64,000 nt of DNA from Planococcus sp. SK3692 (GTDB lineage: Bacteria > Bacillota > Bacilli > Bacillales_A > Planococcaceae). This document shows positions 44,355-53,554 of the stretch, piece after piece; within the stretch, counting starts at the first letter, position 1; each line of letters starts with the position of its first letter. Where the stretch lies: the NCBI RefSeq assembly GCF_028890485.2, contig NZ_JARCHV010000002.1, positions 930,001 to 994,000 of the forward strand, written 5' to 3'. Position numbers and translations under genes: made by a program. The notes under the pieces were generated by a model that had not been told where the DNA came from, ran no database searches, and worked only from the letters and a program-made list of their open reading frames with translations.

Positions 44355-45554
44355 ATGATGACCCATCAATTATTGGTCTTGCTGATCATCGGCTATATCG
44401 TCTATACGATCGATATCAAAAAGAACTTTTTTCCGGTACCGATCGTGCTGGTGGCGATTGGTTTGGGACTTTCGTTTATTCCGTATTTCGATGAATTCAA
44501 TATTTCAAAAGACATCATCTTCAATGTCTTCTTGCCGGCGATGTTGTTTACCTCGGCTTATCAATTTCCTTTGAAGCAGTTAAAGCAAAACATCGGCATC
44601 ATTGTCAGTTTGAGCACGATTGGCCTAATTCTCACTGTCATACTGCTTGGATTGTCCATTTATTTCGCAGGCGGGATGTTTACCAGTTTGTCCCTCACGG
44701 CGGCTTTTCTGCTGGCGGCTATCTTGACGCCGACTGATCCGTTATCGGTGACCGCCATATTAAAAGAAAGCAGCGGGGCAGAACAGATTGCTGATGTGGT
44801 CGAAGGGGAATCGATGATCAATGACGGGACGAGCATTGTCTTTTTCACAATTTTTTTGACGATGTACCAAACCGGAAATGGATTTTCAGTGGGCAAATTC
44901 GTCTCGGAATTGCTGCTCGTTTCGATAGGAGGAGTTGTTCTGGGAATCGCGATCGGCTGGTTGATGAGCAAGACAATTCGATTTACCCAGGATAAAAAAT
45001 ACCAAGTCATGCTGAGCGTCATTGGAGCTTACGGCGCTTTTTATATCGGCGAAGCGATTGGGGTATCTGGAGTATTGGCGACAGTGGCAGCCGGAATATT
45101 TGTCGCTTATGAAATGGGCAGAGACATTAAGGAAGATACACTACCTCAGTCGTTGGACGGCTTTTGGGATATCGTGACACCAATTTTGTTGGCAGTGCTG
45201 TTCTTGTTAATCGGCATACGCGGTGCAGAGTACCTGGCTTTTTCAGGCTGGTGGTTTGCAATCGTCATTTTCCTGTTGACCATCATCGTCCGCTTTATGG
45301 TCATCGCGTTGTTCATTTACGGTGTGCCCGCATGGCGAGATGAATTTGAGAATGATTTTTCGACAATCACGCTAACTGCCTGGTCAGGAATTAAAGGAGC
45401 CATGTCTGTCGCATTATTGCTATGGCTCGAGGAAACGGCATCAGGTCAGGACCAAGTGTTGATTTCCCTTGCCTTTGCAGTGATTTTGCTGTCGCTCGCC
45501 ATTCAGAGCATTGGCATTTATCCATTGTCCAAAGTATTGAAAAACCTTCAATAA
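44355..45554 (+). CDS. CPA1-family Na+(K+)/H+ antiporter (NhaP-like)
   Basis: A 399-residue antiporter with about 12 transmembrane helices. The conserved TPTDPLSVTAIL (ion-binding Asp) and VVEGESMINDGTSIVFF (NDG motif) segments of CPA1 antiporters are present, as is the basic region TLTAWSGIKGAMSVALLLWL. It should exchange cations for protons in pH or salt homeostasis. AAGGAG lies nine bases before the ATG at 44355, followed by a second ATG at 44358. It is transcribed alone. Confidence 0.88.
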   Translation: MMTHQLLVLLIIGYIVYTIDIKKNFFPVPIVLVAIGLGLSFIPYFDEFNISKDIIFNVFLPAMLFTSAYQFPLKQLKQNIGIIVSLSTIGLILTVILLGLSIYFAGGMFTSLSLTAAFLLAAILTPTDPLSVTAILKESSGAEQIADVVEGESMINDGTSIVFFTIFLTMYQTGNGFSVGKFVSELLLVSIGGVVLGIAIGWLMSKTIRFTQDKKYQVMLSVIGAYGAFYIGEAIGVSGVLATVAAGIFVAYEMGRDIKEDTLPQSLDGFWDIVTPILLAVLFLLIGIRGAEYLAFSGWWFAIVIFLLTIIVRFMVIALFIYGVPAWRDEFENDFSTITLTAWSGIKGAMSVALLLWLEETASGQDQVLISLAFAVILLSLAIQSIGIYPLSKVLKNLQ

Positions 45555-45718
45555 ACGAATGATTGCAGCAGATGGTGAAATAGGAGCCGATAAAAGCGAA
45601 CGTTTGAACTGTTGCGTAAAGGTTATTGCTTCATCCAGATGAAGTTCACAAAAAACGGGGGGTCTGCTATACTCTGACAGGGTTCAAGTGAATATAGAAG
45701 GAAGAGGACTAACAGCTT

Positions 45719-46591
45719 ATGGGCAAACGAAATATACGAAAATCAAAAGATCCACATCCGGTGTTGACGAGTGTGATGGATTATATCTCAGTTTTGGCAG
45801 GAGCAGCGATCGTCGCCATTTCATTCAATGTGTTCCTATTGCCGAACGAAGTGGCTTCAGGTGGAGTCAGCGGCATCAGTACAATTCTATTCGGTTTGTT
45901 TGAATGGAAGCCGGCATTCGTCCAATGGGCATTCAATATCCCGCTGTTCATTGCAGGCGTCATATTGCTAGGGAAAAATTTCGGTATTAAGACGGCAGTG
46001 GGCACGATATTTTTGCCGCTTGTCGTGTTCATGACTGAGGACTGGGAAGCTTGGACAAGAGATCCTTTGCTCGGCTCGTTATTTGGCGGCATCATGGTCG
46101 GCCTTGGACTGGGCATTGTGTTCCGCGGAAAAGCATCGACTGGTGGAACCGATCTTGCAGCACAGATCATCACCAAATATACCGGACTGACTCTAGGTAC
46201 AAGCGTCGCAATCATTGACGGCATGATCGTGTTGGCAGCTGCCATCGTTTTTGATATTGAAAAAGGATTGTATGCTTTGATCGGTTTGTACCTTACGACA
46301 AAAACCATCGATTTGGTACAAGTCGGGTTCAGCCGTTCGAAAATGGTGTACATCATCACGAACAAGCAAGTGGAAATCCGGGATGCCATTTACGACGAAG
46401 TCGATCGAGGCGTTACGGAATTAACAGCAACCGGGGGCTACTCAGGAAATGAAAAACCGATTTTAATGGTCGTGATTCCGCAGACAGAATTTACAAGGCT
46501 GAAACAATTGGTTAAATTAATCGACCCCCAAGCTTTCGTCATCGTATCTGATGCCTCCGAAGTGCTAGGGGAAGGTTTCAAACGTGCCTAA
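45719..46591 (+). CDS. YitT-family membrane protein with DUF2179 domain
   Basis: A 290-residue protein with five or six transmembrane helices (DUF161; GGVSGISTILFGLF, GGTDLAAQIITKYTGLTLG) and a cytoplasmic C-terminal ~80-residue DUF2179 domain (KMVYIITNKQVEIRDAIYDEVDRGVTELTATGGYSG). Bacillus yvjA is in this position between prfB and cccB. Molecular function is unknown for the family. TAGAAGGAAGAGG precedes the ATG. Confidence 0.87.
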   Translation: MGKRNIRKSKDPHPVLTSVMDYISVLAGAAIVAISFNVFLLPNEVASGGVSGISTILFGLFEWKPAFVQWAFNIPLFIAGVILLGKNFGIKTAVGTIFLPLVVFMTEDWEAWTRDPLLGSLFGGIMVGLGLGIVFRGKASTGGTDLAAQIITKYTGLTLGTSVAIIDGMIVLAAAIVFDIEKGLYALIGLYLTTKTIDLVQVGFSRSKMVYIITNKQVEIRDAIYDEVDRGVTELTATGGYSGNEKPILMVVIPQTEFTRLKQLVKLIDPQAFVIVSDASEVLGEGFKRA

Positions 46592-46645
46592 ATTTGGTAT
46601 ACTCCTATAGAAGGTAAAAATAGCAAGACGAAGAGGAGGATTTCC

Positions 46646-46993
46646 ATGAAAAAGCAATTAATGACCGTATTGTTCGGTTCAGTTCTCTTACTTGGCGCAT
46701 GCGGCGGCGGGGAAGAAACGTCTCCTGAAGAGCCAGCGGATACGGGCGGCGATACAGAAACTGAAACAACGACAGTGGATGCAGAAGCTGTCATTCAGCA
46801 AAACTGTATTTCATGCCACGGTGAAAACTTAGAAGGCCAAGGCAACTTCCCGGCATTGAATGATGTAGGGTCTCGCTTGTCACAAGAAGAAATCCTGTCA
46901 GTCATTGAAAATGGCCAAGGTGCAATGCCTCCGAACATCATTGAAGGCGAAGAAGCACAAGCCGTTGCAGAATATCTAGCGAACCAACAATAA
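46646..46993 (+). CDS. cccB: Lipid-anchored cytochrome c551
   Basis: A 115-residue lipoprotein: lipobox LGAC at C19, an acidic Glu/Thr linker, then a class I mono-heme cytochrome c domain with CISCH heme attachment and the distal methionine in GAMPPNII. It carries electrons on the outer face of the membrane to terminal oxidase. GAGGAGG lies before the ATG. It precedes ftsE, as in Bacillus. Confidence 0.93.
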   Translation: MKKQLMTVLFGSVLLLGACGGGEETSPEEPADTGGDTETETTTVDAEAVIQQNCISCHGENLEGQGNFPALNDVGSRLSQEEILSVIENGQGAMPPNIIEGEEAQAVAEYLANQQ

Positions 46994-47023
46994 ACCGGCA
47001 TTCAGCCCGGTTTATTTTTTTTG
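46992..47023 (+). terminator. Terminator of cccB
   Basis: AAACCGG and CCGGTTT pair, followed by an AT-rich T-tract. Confidence 0.8.
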
Positions 47024-47260
47024 CCATAAAACAAGGCATTACTATAGATAAATGGTAAAAATAAGGAAAAAAATAGTGAATTATTGCCCTATAATATTAA
47101 AATTTCAGATAATTCTTTGTATCGAGACTGAGTCCGAATTGAAATGTAACTGTAACAAAAAAGGGGGTTAGGAGTGTTATAATAACCGTGCTGCAAAAAT
47201 TGCTATGTACTTGGGAAATCAAATTTGGCGAGTTGCCAAATCATATAGGTGGTTTATTTA

Positions 47261-47947
47261 ATGATACAAATGAAAAATGTCTACAAAAAATATCCGAACG
47301 GCATTGTGGCACTCAACGGATTGAATGTTGAGATTGCCCAGGGCGAATTTGTATACATCGTCGGGCCGAGCGGAGCTGGTAAATCCACGTTCATCAAAAT
47401 GATGTACCGTGAAGAGCGCCCTTCCTCAGGACAGATGCTTGTCGATGGAAAAGATATCGCAAAACTGAAGAACCGGAAAGTTCCTTTTCTTCGCCGCGAC
47501 ATCGGCGTCGTGTTCCAGGATTTCAAATTATTGCCCCGCTTGAACGTCTATGAAAATGTTGCGTTTGCACTTGAAGTGATCGAGGAAAAACCACAGATCA
47601 TTAAAGAGCGCGTCATGGAAGTCCTCGATATGGTCGGGTTGAAGCATAAAGCGAAAATGTTCCCGCGTGAATTGTCCGGCGGTGAGCAACAGCGTGTCTC
47701 CATCGCCCGTTCGATCGTCAATACACCGAAAGTGATGATTGCCGATGAACCGACAGGGAATCTTGACCCAGATACGTCGTGGGACATTATGAACCTTTTC
47801 GAACAAATCAATTCGACAGGAACGACAATCATCATGGCGACCCATAACCGGGAAATCGTTAACAAATTAAGACATCGCGTCATTGCCATTGAAGGCGGGC
47901 TGATTGTGCGCGACGCAGCCGGAGGTGACTACGGCTATGAAGATTAG
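47261..47947 (+). CDS. ftsE: FtsEX ATP-binding subunit FtsE
   Basis: A 228-residue ABC ATPase. Walker A GPSGAGKS is at 35-42, the signature is LSGGEQQRVSIARSI, and Walker B is VMIADEPTGNL. FtsE with FtsX transmits a signal across the membrane to activate a peptidoglycan hydrolase. AGGTGG lies about eight bases before the ATG at 47261; the in-frame start at 47249 is not supported. Its end overlaps ftsX by 11 bases. Confidence 0.96.
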   Translation: MIQMKNVYKKYPNGIVALNGLNVEIAQGEFVYIVGPSGAGKSTFIKMMYREERPSSGQMLVDGKDIAKLKNRKVPFLRRDIGVVFQDFKLLPRLNVYENVAFALEVIEEKPQIIKERVMEVLDMVGLKHKAKMFPRELSGGEQQRVSIARSIVNTPKVMIADEPTGNLDPDTSWDIMNLFEQINSTGTTIIMATHNREIVNKLRHRVIAIEGGLIVRDAAGGDYGYED

Positions 47948-48821
47948 AACATTCGGGCGCCACATCAAAGAAAGCCTCAAGAGCCTTGGCCGGAATGGCT
48001 GGATGACATTTGCATCTGTCAGTGCCGTGACCGTTACATTGCTGCTAGTCGGGGTATTCGTCATGATTATGATGAACCTCAACAAAGTTGCTGATGATCT
48101 GGAAAACGATGTTGAAATCAAAGTCTTTGTCTCGCTTGATGCGGAAGAGGAAGATATTACAGAACTCGAAGAAGAAATATCGAGCCTTGATGGTGTCGAA
48201 TCAGCTGACTTTTCAACGAAAGAAGAAGAGTTAACGGATCTTGTGCTCGATTTTGGCGAAGAGCTTAGTTTGTTCGAACAAAGCAATCCACTGTTCGATG
48301 TGTTCTATGTAAAAGCGACAGAACCTCAACAGACAGAAACAGTAGCAAAAGATATTGCTGCACTTGAATATATTGAAGACGTGGAATATGGGGAAGGGAA
48401 AATTGAGAAGCTTTTCGATTTCCTTAATGCAGGGCGCAATGTCGGCCTGGTCCTTATCTTGGCATTATTGTTTACAGCGATGTTCTTGATTTCGAATACG
48501 ATCCGCATCACCATTGTGGCGCGCCGCACCGAAATCGAGATCATGAAACTCGTCGGGGCGACCAATTGGTTTGTCCGCGTTCCATTCATTCTGGAAGGCA
48601 TGTGGCTCGGAATTCTCGGTTCGATCATCCCGATTGGCCTTGTTGTGCTGCTGTACCAGAAGATTACGGAATTCGTACAACCCCGGCTTAGCGGAGAACT
48701 CTTCCAATTACTTGAGTTTTCACCTTTCATCTACCAAGTGAGCGCGTTGATCTTGGCGATGGGTGTCTTTATCGGGATTTGGGGAAGTTTTATGTCTATT
48801 CGCAAGTTTTTACGTGTATAA
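47937..48821 (+). CDS. ftsX: FtsEX membrane subunit FtsX
   Basis: A 294-residue membrane protein with a first helix at about 22-45, a large extracellular domain (about 48-165), and three more helices after residue 165 (VGLVLILALLFTAMFLI; LEGMWLGILGSIIPIGLVVLL; SALILAMGVFIGIWG). The extracellular loop contacts the hydrolase. GGAGG lies before the ATG at 47937, inside the end of ftsE; the reading frame from 47904 has no binding site. Confidence 0.95.
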   Translation: MKIRTFGRHIKESLKSLGRNGWMTFASVSAVTVTLLLVGVFVMIMMNLNKVADDLENDVEIKVFVSLDAEEEDITELEEEISSLDGVESADFSTKEEELTDLVLDFGEELSLFEQSNPLFDVFYVKATEPQQTETVAKDIAALEYIEDVEYGEGKIEKLFDFLNAGRNVGLVLILALLFTAMFLISNTIRITIVARRTEIEIMKLVGATNWFVRVPFILEGMWLGILGSIIPIGLVVLLYQKITEFVQPRLSGELFQLLEFSPFIYQVSALILAMGVFIGIWGSFMSIRKFLRV

Positions 48822-48830
48822 TCAATTCAA

Positions 48831-48859
48831 GGCCTATGGTCGCATGTTAACCATAGGCC
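48831..48859 (+). promoter_or_regulatory. Hairpin between ftsX and the M23 hydrolase gene
   Basis: GGCCTATGGT and ACCATAGGCC form a perfect 10-bp stem around 9 bases. No T-run follows, so it is not a strong terminator; it may tune distal expression or mRNA stability. Confidence 0.6.
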
Positions 48860-48931
48860 TAAACCTTACATAAATTAGGAAATAAAATACAGACATAGAA
48901 AAAGAACGTAAATCCAAGGGGGAAAACGAAC

Positions 48932-50440
48932 TTGAATTCAAAGTCTAAATGGATGGTGTCCGGTGTTTCATCAATTCTCGCATTGTCTTTGCTGATGCCT
49001 AGTGCACACGCAAACACCAGCAAGCTTGATGAATTGGAGCAGGAGCAACAGCAAGTCCAAAAAGAACAACAAAAATTGGAAAAAGAACGCAAAGAGTTGG
49101 AAGAAAAAGAAGAAGATCTAAGTTCGGGCATTCAAGAAAAAGAAGGCGAGATTCAAGAAACGTCTTCAAAGCTCGATGGCATCGTTTCAGAAATCCAGCA
49201 ATTGGACAAAAAAATGCAGGAAACGCAGTCAAAGGTCGATACTGTACAAGCTGAAATCGACCAAACTAAAGAAGAAATTGATGAATTGAAAGAAGCAATT
49301 AAAGAGCTCGAGCGTAAAATTGACGAACGCACGGAACTGTTGAAAGAACGTGCGCGCGCCATTCAGATGAGCGGTGGATCTGTCGAGTACATAGATGTTC
49401 TGCTCGGCGCCAATAGCTTTATCGATTTTATTGACCGTGTTTCAGCAGTCAATACCTTAATCGAAGCAGACCGTGAAATCATGCGTGAACAAGCAGACGA
49501 CAAAAAAGAATTAGCTGCGAAAAAAGAAGCGGTTGAAACAATTCTTGCCAATCAAGAAGAGCGTCGCGAAGAGCTGGTTTCTTTGAAAGCATCATTGGAT
49601 AGTCAGAAACAAGAACAAGCTGGCTTGAAAAAACAAATGGAAACCGAACAAGAACGTTTAGCTTCAGAGAAGAACAATTTGGAAGCGCAACACGAAGAAG
49701 CACTAGAAGTTAGCGCTGCAGTCGAAAAGCAGATCATGGGGCAACAATCCCGCATGGCGAAATTGGCTCAGCAAGAAGAAGCTGAACGTACACGTATTGC
49801 AGAAGCGGAACGAAAAGCAGCGGCAGAACGTGCGGCAGCAGAAAAAGCGGCGGCTGAGCGTGCGGCAGCAGAAAAAGCAGCAGCAGAAAAAGCGGCGGCT
49901 GAGCGTGCGGCAGCAGAAAAAGCAGCAGCTAAATCTTCATCAGCAAGTGCCAGCACTTCAAGCCCGGCAGCAGCACCAGCAGCACCGGCACCAACGCCAG
50001 CGCCGGCACCGGCTCCTGTCGTCAAGCCATCAGCAAACTTCGTGATGCCGGCATCAGGTCGCCATACATCAGGATTTGGCGGACGTGATATTGGAGACGG
50101 CGCAGAGACGCATCTTGGATACGATATCGCCAACAGCCCAGGAACACCTATCGTGGCTTCGGCTGCTGGGTTTGTATCATTTGCAGGATCAATGGGTGGT
50201 TACGGCAATGTTATTATCATCAACCATTCGATTAACGGGCAACCATATGCGACCGCATATGCACACTTGAATTCAATTGGGGTATCAGTCGGGCAAAAAG
50301 TTGAACAGCGCCAGTTTATCGGCGGCATGGGCAATACCGGCCGTTCGACAGGTCCTCATTTACATTTCGAAATCCACGTGGGAGCTTGGAACGGCGCGCG
50401 CAGCAATGCTGTGAACCCGGCCAATTATCTTTCTTATTAA
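48932..50440 (+). CDS. Secreted coiled-coil M23 peptidoglycan hydrolase, probable FtsEX partner
   Basis: A 502-residue protein. A signal peptide (to about AHA at 28) is followed by a long coiled coil (30-270), an Ala/Glu/Lys/Arg-rich segment (290-330), a Pro/Ala linker, and a C-terminal M23 (LytM) domain at about 375-500 whose zinc ligands are present: HLGYD and HLHFE. The coiled-coil-plus-LytM architecture resembles EnvC, while position after ftsEX matches PcsB/CwlO-type partners. Unlike EnvC, the metal site looks intact, so it may cut peptidoglycan itself. Start is TTG at 48932 with AAGGGGG nine bases before. Confidence 0.87.
   Translation: MNSKSKWMVSGVSSILALSLLMPSAHANTSKLDELEQEQQQVQKEQQKLEKERKELEEKEEDLSSGIQEKEGEIQETSSKLDGIVSEIQQLDKKMQETQSKVDTVQAEIDQTKEEIDELKEAIKELERKIDERTELLKERARAIQMSGGSVEYIDVLLGANSFIDFIDRVSAVNTLIEADREIMREQADDKKELAAKKEAVETILANQEERREELVSLKASLDSQKQEQAGLKKQMETEQERLASEKNNLEAQHEEALEVSAAVEKQIMGQQSRMAKLAQQEEAERTRIAEAERKAAAERAAAEKAAAERAAAEKAAAEKAAAERAAAEKAAAKSSSASASTSSPAAAPAAPAPTPAPAPAPVVKPSANFVMPASGRHTSGFGGRDIGDGAETHLGYDIANSPGTPIVASAAGFVSFAGSMGGYGNVIIINHSINGQPYATAYAHLNSIGVSVGQKVEQRQFIGGMGNTGRSTGPHLHFEIHVGAWNGARSNAVNPANYLSY
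49797..49930 (+). repeat. Ala/Glu/Lys/Arg-rich tandem repeat in the M23 gene
   Basis: Codons for short units AERAAAEKAA are repeated about four to five times with near-identical DNA (GCGGCAGCAGAAAAAGC). It forms a helical linker between the coiled coil and the M23 domain and is prone to length change. Confidence 0.85.
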
Positions 50441-50443
50441 TTC

Positions 50444-50516
50444 AAAAAGCCGCTTAGGCCATTCTTTCCGCTTCACGACTGGTGAAGCTTCGGGAAGTGG
50501 CCAGGGCGGTTTTTTC
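50444..50516 (+). terminator. Terminator after the M23 hydrolase gene
   Basis: AAAGCCGC and GCGGTTTTTT form the base of a longer structured hairpin. Confidence 0.7.
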
Positions 50517-50609
50517 GTTGACACAATTTGTTGCGGAACAATTCCGGCGAATATACTGGCTACAGACAGTTCGTTTATCGTATGATAGTAACGGAATGGA
50601 GTGAAAAGA

Positions 50610-51200
50610 ATGTCGAAAAAAATGATCGGGCTCCTAATAGCCGCCATTTTGGTCATTATTCTAGCGGTATGGGCCGTCTTTGACAGTCAGAAAGAAGACC
50701 GTGCGCTGAATAAAATGGCGCTTGGCAGCACTGTCGATTTTTTGCCGACCGATGAAGGGCTGGCAAAAGGCGAGGTAGCTCCCGACTTTGAATTGACGAC
50801 GTTAAATGGCGAGGAAATGAGTCTGTCGGATTACAGGGGCCAAGCAGTTATCCTCAATTTTTGGGCGACATGGTGTCCGCCATGCCGTGCAGAAATGCCG
50901 CATATGCAAACTTTCTATGAAAATCAGCAGGATAACGATGTTGAAGTGGTAGCGGTCAATTTGACGACAGAAGATCGCGGCATGACGGAAATCGAAAACT
51001 TTGTCGAAGAGTTTGGTTTGAGCTTTCCGATTCCGATGGATGTAGACGGGGACATTGGCGCGCTCTACCAAGCATTTTCCATTCCGACTTCTTATATCAT
51101 AGATAGGGAAGGCCGTGTCCTGCATAAAATTGTCGGACCGATGGATGAAGAAATGATGAATGGATTTATAGAAGAAATGAATGAGGGGGAATCACAATGA
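50610..51200 (+). CDS. Membrane-anchored TlpA/ResA-like thioredoxin
   Basis: A 196-residue protein with an N-terminal transmembrane anchor (about 6-26) and an extracellular thioredoxin-like domain; the redox motif is WCPPC in LNFWATWCPPCRAEMP, and FSIPTSYIIDREG contains the cis-proline. Such proteins reduce cytochrome c apoproteins or other exported thiols. GGAG lies eight bases before the ATG at 50610; the GTG at 50601 is an alternative. Its stop overlaps the following PLP enzyme by ATGA. Confidence 0.85.
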   Translation: MSKKMIGLLIAAILVIILAVWAVFDSQKEDRALNKMALGSTVDFLPTDEGLAKGEVAPDFELTTLNGEEMSLSDYRGQAVILNFWATWCPPCRAEMPHMQTFYENQQDNDVEVVAVNLTTEDRGMTEIENFVEEFGLSFPIPMDVDGDIGALYQAFSIPTSYIIDREGRVLHKIVGPMDEEMMNGFIEEMNEGESQ

Positions 51201-52303
51201 CATCAATCGACACGAAATCTGTACACACAGCCGGCATGGAAGAGCGGACGATCCGCCCGAAAGTGATGCCGATCTATCAAACATCAGCTTTTTCTTTTTC
51301 CTCTTTAGAAGAGCTGGAAGGCTATTACGAAGGAAACGGGACGTATCTTTACACGCGGACCGCTAATCCGAACACAGATGCACTCGGACAGACGGTCGCA
51401 CAGCTAGAAGGCGCACCGAAAGGCGTTGCTGCTTCTTCCGGTATGTCAGCGATACTTGCGGGCATATTGTCTGTCGCGGAAGCGGGAGACCATATCCTTG
51501 CTGCAGAGGATGTTTACGGAGGCACTTTCCATTTGCTGAAAGAAGAATTGAAAAGACTCGGCATTACCGTCCATTTTGCGGATTTCTCGGAAACAGGCAC
51601 GATAGAACAGATTTTGGTTGATTTCCCGGAAGTGAAATTGATGTTGAGTGAATCGATCACCAATCCGTTTCTGCGGGTTGAAGATATTGCTGGGCTCGTC
51701 CAATTGAAGAATCAGTATGGTGTTAAAGTGATGATCGATAACACATTCGCAACACCTTATACGTATACACCTTATGCACAAGGCGTGGATTTGGTCGTAC
51801 ATAGCGCAACGAAGTATCTCGGCGGGCATAGCGATGTCACATCAGGCGTATTGGTGGGCGATGCCGCTTTGATCGAGGAAGCTACAAAACGCGTCGTCAA
51901 CCTCGGCATGAACTTAAGCCCTTTTGAAGCATGGCTGACAATACGTGGGATCAAAACCTTGGCGCTGCGTATGGAAAAGCAAAATGCCAATGCTCAAGCC
52001 ATTGCTGATTTCCTGCAGGACAAGGCGCGGGTTTGGTATCCAGGCAAAGGCGCGATCGTTTCTTTTGAACTGCCTGAATCAGCTGATGTCTCCGCGTTCT
52101 TTTCTTCACTCGGATGGATCAAAATCGTCCCGACTCTGGCAGGTGTCGAAACAACTGTCTCTTATCCATTCGGCACATCTCACCGGGCCTTATCCGCTGA
52201 AGAAAAAGCACGGATTGGCGTAACTGAGCGGGTTGTTAGACTTTCAGCCGGAATCGAAGGCATTGAAGACATCCTTGGACAGCTAAAGCTGGCATTTAAC
52301 TGA
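51197..52303 (+). CDS. Trans-sulfuration PLP enzyme (cystathionine gamma-synthase/lyase family)
   Basis: A 368-residue Cys/Met-metabolism PLP enzyme. YTRTANPNTDALGQTVAQLEG, the PLP lysine in VVHSATKYLGGHSD, and the aspartate region MIDNTFATP are diagnostic. It could be cystathionine gamma-synthase, gamma- or beta-lyase, O-acetylhomoserine sulfhydrylase or methionine gamma-lyase; the sequence alone does not decide. It starts inside the stop of the TlpA-like gene, so the two are translationally coupled. A weak hairpin follows the stop. Confidence 0.85.
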   Translation: MTSIDTKSVHTAGMEERTIRPKVMPIYQTSAFSFSSLEELEGYYEGNGTYLYTRTANPNTDALGQTVAQLEGAPKGVAASSGMSAILAGILSVAEAGDHILAAEDVYGGTFHLLKEELKRLGITVHFADFSETGTIEQILVDFPEVKLMLSESITNPFLRVEDIAGLVQLKNQYGVKVMIDNTFATPYTYTPYAQGVDLVVHSATKYLGGHSDVTSGVLVGDAALIEEATKRVVNLGMNLSPFEAWLTIRGIKTLALRMEKQNANAQAIADFLQDKARVWYPGKGAIVSFELPESADVSAFFSSLGWIKIVPTLAGVETTVSYPFGTSHRALSAEEKARIGVTERVVRLSAGIEGIEDILGQLKLAFN

Positions 52304-52306
52304 TTG

Positions 52307-52336
52307 AAAAAGATGTAGGGATAGCCCTGCATCTTT
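52307..52336 (+). terminator. Weak terminator-like hairpin after the trans-sulfuration gene
   Basis: AAAGATGTAGGG and CCCTGCATCTTT pair with a G-U near the base; T-tract is short. Confidence 0.5.
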
Positions 52337-52384
52337 GGTACAATGAAAGATAAGTTCATTTAGCTTAAGGATGGTGTCAGTGAA

Positions 52385-53542
52385 GTGTTAACGGATTTTT
52401 TGATGGCAATCGCCATGTTTTTTCTTAACCCTGTTTTTTATGTCGCATTATTCGCTGCGACAATGCTTGGATATTTTCGCGTCAAAAAAGAACGCCGCAT
52501 TTTCCGCACGCGGATCGTGTACGGCGGAACGGAATTCAAACGCTTGTTGAAAGATGGCTGGTTGTATGCACTGATCTTATCGGTCATCGTGGCAGCTGGC
52601 GGCTTGGCAGTGCCGATGGAATGGTTGATTGCACTCAGCATCGTCAGTATCATCGTCATGCTGACGGGTTTTTACCACCTGGCCTCTTTCGTCTATTTGG
52701 CGTCCGCGTCCGCATTGGTTGTCTGGTTGTTCGAAGCCAATGATTGGACTATTAATCTCGGGTTCGCTGAAATGACAGGCAGGGGGCTTGCGGACGGCTG
52801 GCTCATTTCAGTCGCGTTGATTGCAGGGCTTTTGCTGTTCATCGAAAGCCGCATGGTCGAAAAGTCAGCTGCTGCTGCCGCTTCACCGCGTCTGCATAAA
52901 TCGGCTCGCGGATTGCGTGCTGCCGCCTACATCTCCCGTCGACTATGGCTGATTCCGGCTGTGCTGGTCGTACCTGGAGAAATGATTTCCGAATACGCGC
53001 CATACTGGCCGCAGCTGCCAATCGGGGAATCGGCGTTTTCCTTTATTTTGTTCCCGCTGGTATTTGGATTCCAAGGACGCAGCAAACGGACACTGCCGGT
53101 TTATTTGTATCCGAAAATCGCGAAATCGGTCGCTTGGTCGGCTGTCTTGACGATCGTTCTGGCCTTATTCGGTTTCCTTTGGCAGCCGATGGCGATCATT
53201 GCGCTGGCCGCCGGTGTATTGTTCCGATTGGGAATTAGCTTGTATTATGCGCAGAAAGAGCGCAGTGGAAATTATACCGTGACCCCACAAGCCCAAGGCG
53301 TTATGATAATTGACGTGCTTCCAGGCTCTCCAGCAGAGAAGATGGGGCTTGTGCGCGGGGAAATCATCCGCAAAGTAAACGGCACGACGGTAACAAATGA
53401 AACCGAATTATACGAAGCCATCCAGCTCAATGCAGCGCATTGCCGCCTGGAAGTCATCGACCATAATCTGGAAATGCGTTTGCGGCAGCATGTCGTCTTC
53501 CGCCATGACCACCACCGACTGGGTCTTTTGATTGTTGAGTAA
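52385..53542 (+). CDS. minJ: MinJ-like polytopic PDZ-domain protein
   Basis: A 385-residue protein with eight or so transmembrane helices over residues 1-285 and a C-terminal PDZ domain (about 298-380; IDVLPGSPAEKMGLVRGEIIRKVNGTTV). In Bacillus MinJ bridges DivIVA and MinD to place the division septum. Order ftsEX-...-minJ-csbA matches that lineage. The start at 52385 is GTG, with AAGGATGG upstream at long spacing, so the exact start is uncertain. Confidence 0.88.
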   Translation: MLTDFLMAIAMFFLNPVFYVALFAATMLGYFRVKKERRIFRTRIVYGGTEFKRLLKDGWLYALILSVIVAAGGLAVPMEWLIALSIVSIIVMLTGFYHLASFVYLASASALVVWLFEANDWTINLGFAEMTGRGLADGWLISVALIAGLLLFIESRMVEKSAAAAASPRLHKSARGLRAAAYISRRLWLIPAVLVVPGEMISEYAPYWPQLPIGESAFSFILFPLVFGFQGRSKRTLPVYLYPKIAKSVAWSAVLTIVLALFGFLWQPMAIIALAAGVLFRLGISLYYAQKERSGNYTVTPQAQGVMIIDVLPGSPAEKMGLVRGEIIRKVNGTTVTNETELYEAIQLNAAHCRLEVIDHNLEMRLRQHVVFRHDHHRLGLLIVE

Positions 53543-53554
53543 GGGGAGAAGTAT

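Noticed and set aside
45781-46389. 202-codon open frame on the minus strand
   Set aside because: Antisense shadow of the YitT-family gene; composition is low-complexity and unlike a protein.
50554-50571. TACTG-N8-CAGTT upstream of the TlpA-like gene as a third copy of the aceA/brnQ element
   Set aside because: One half-site is imperfect; matches of this quality are expected by chance in a window of this size.
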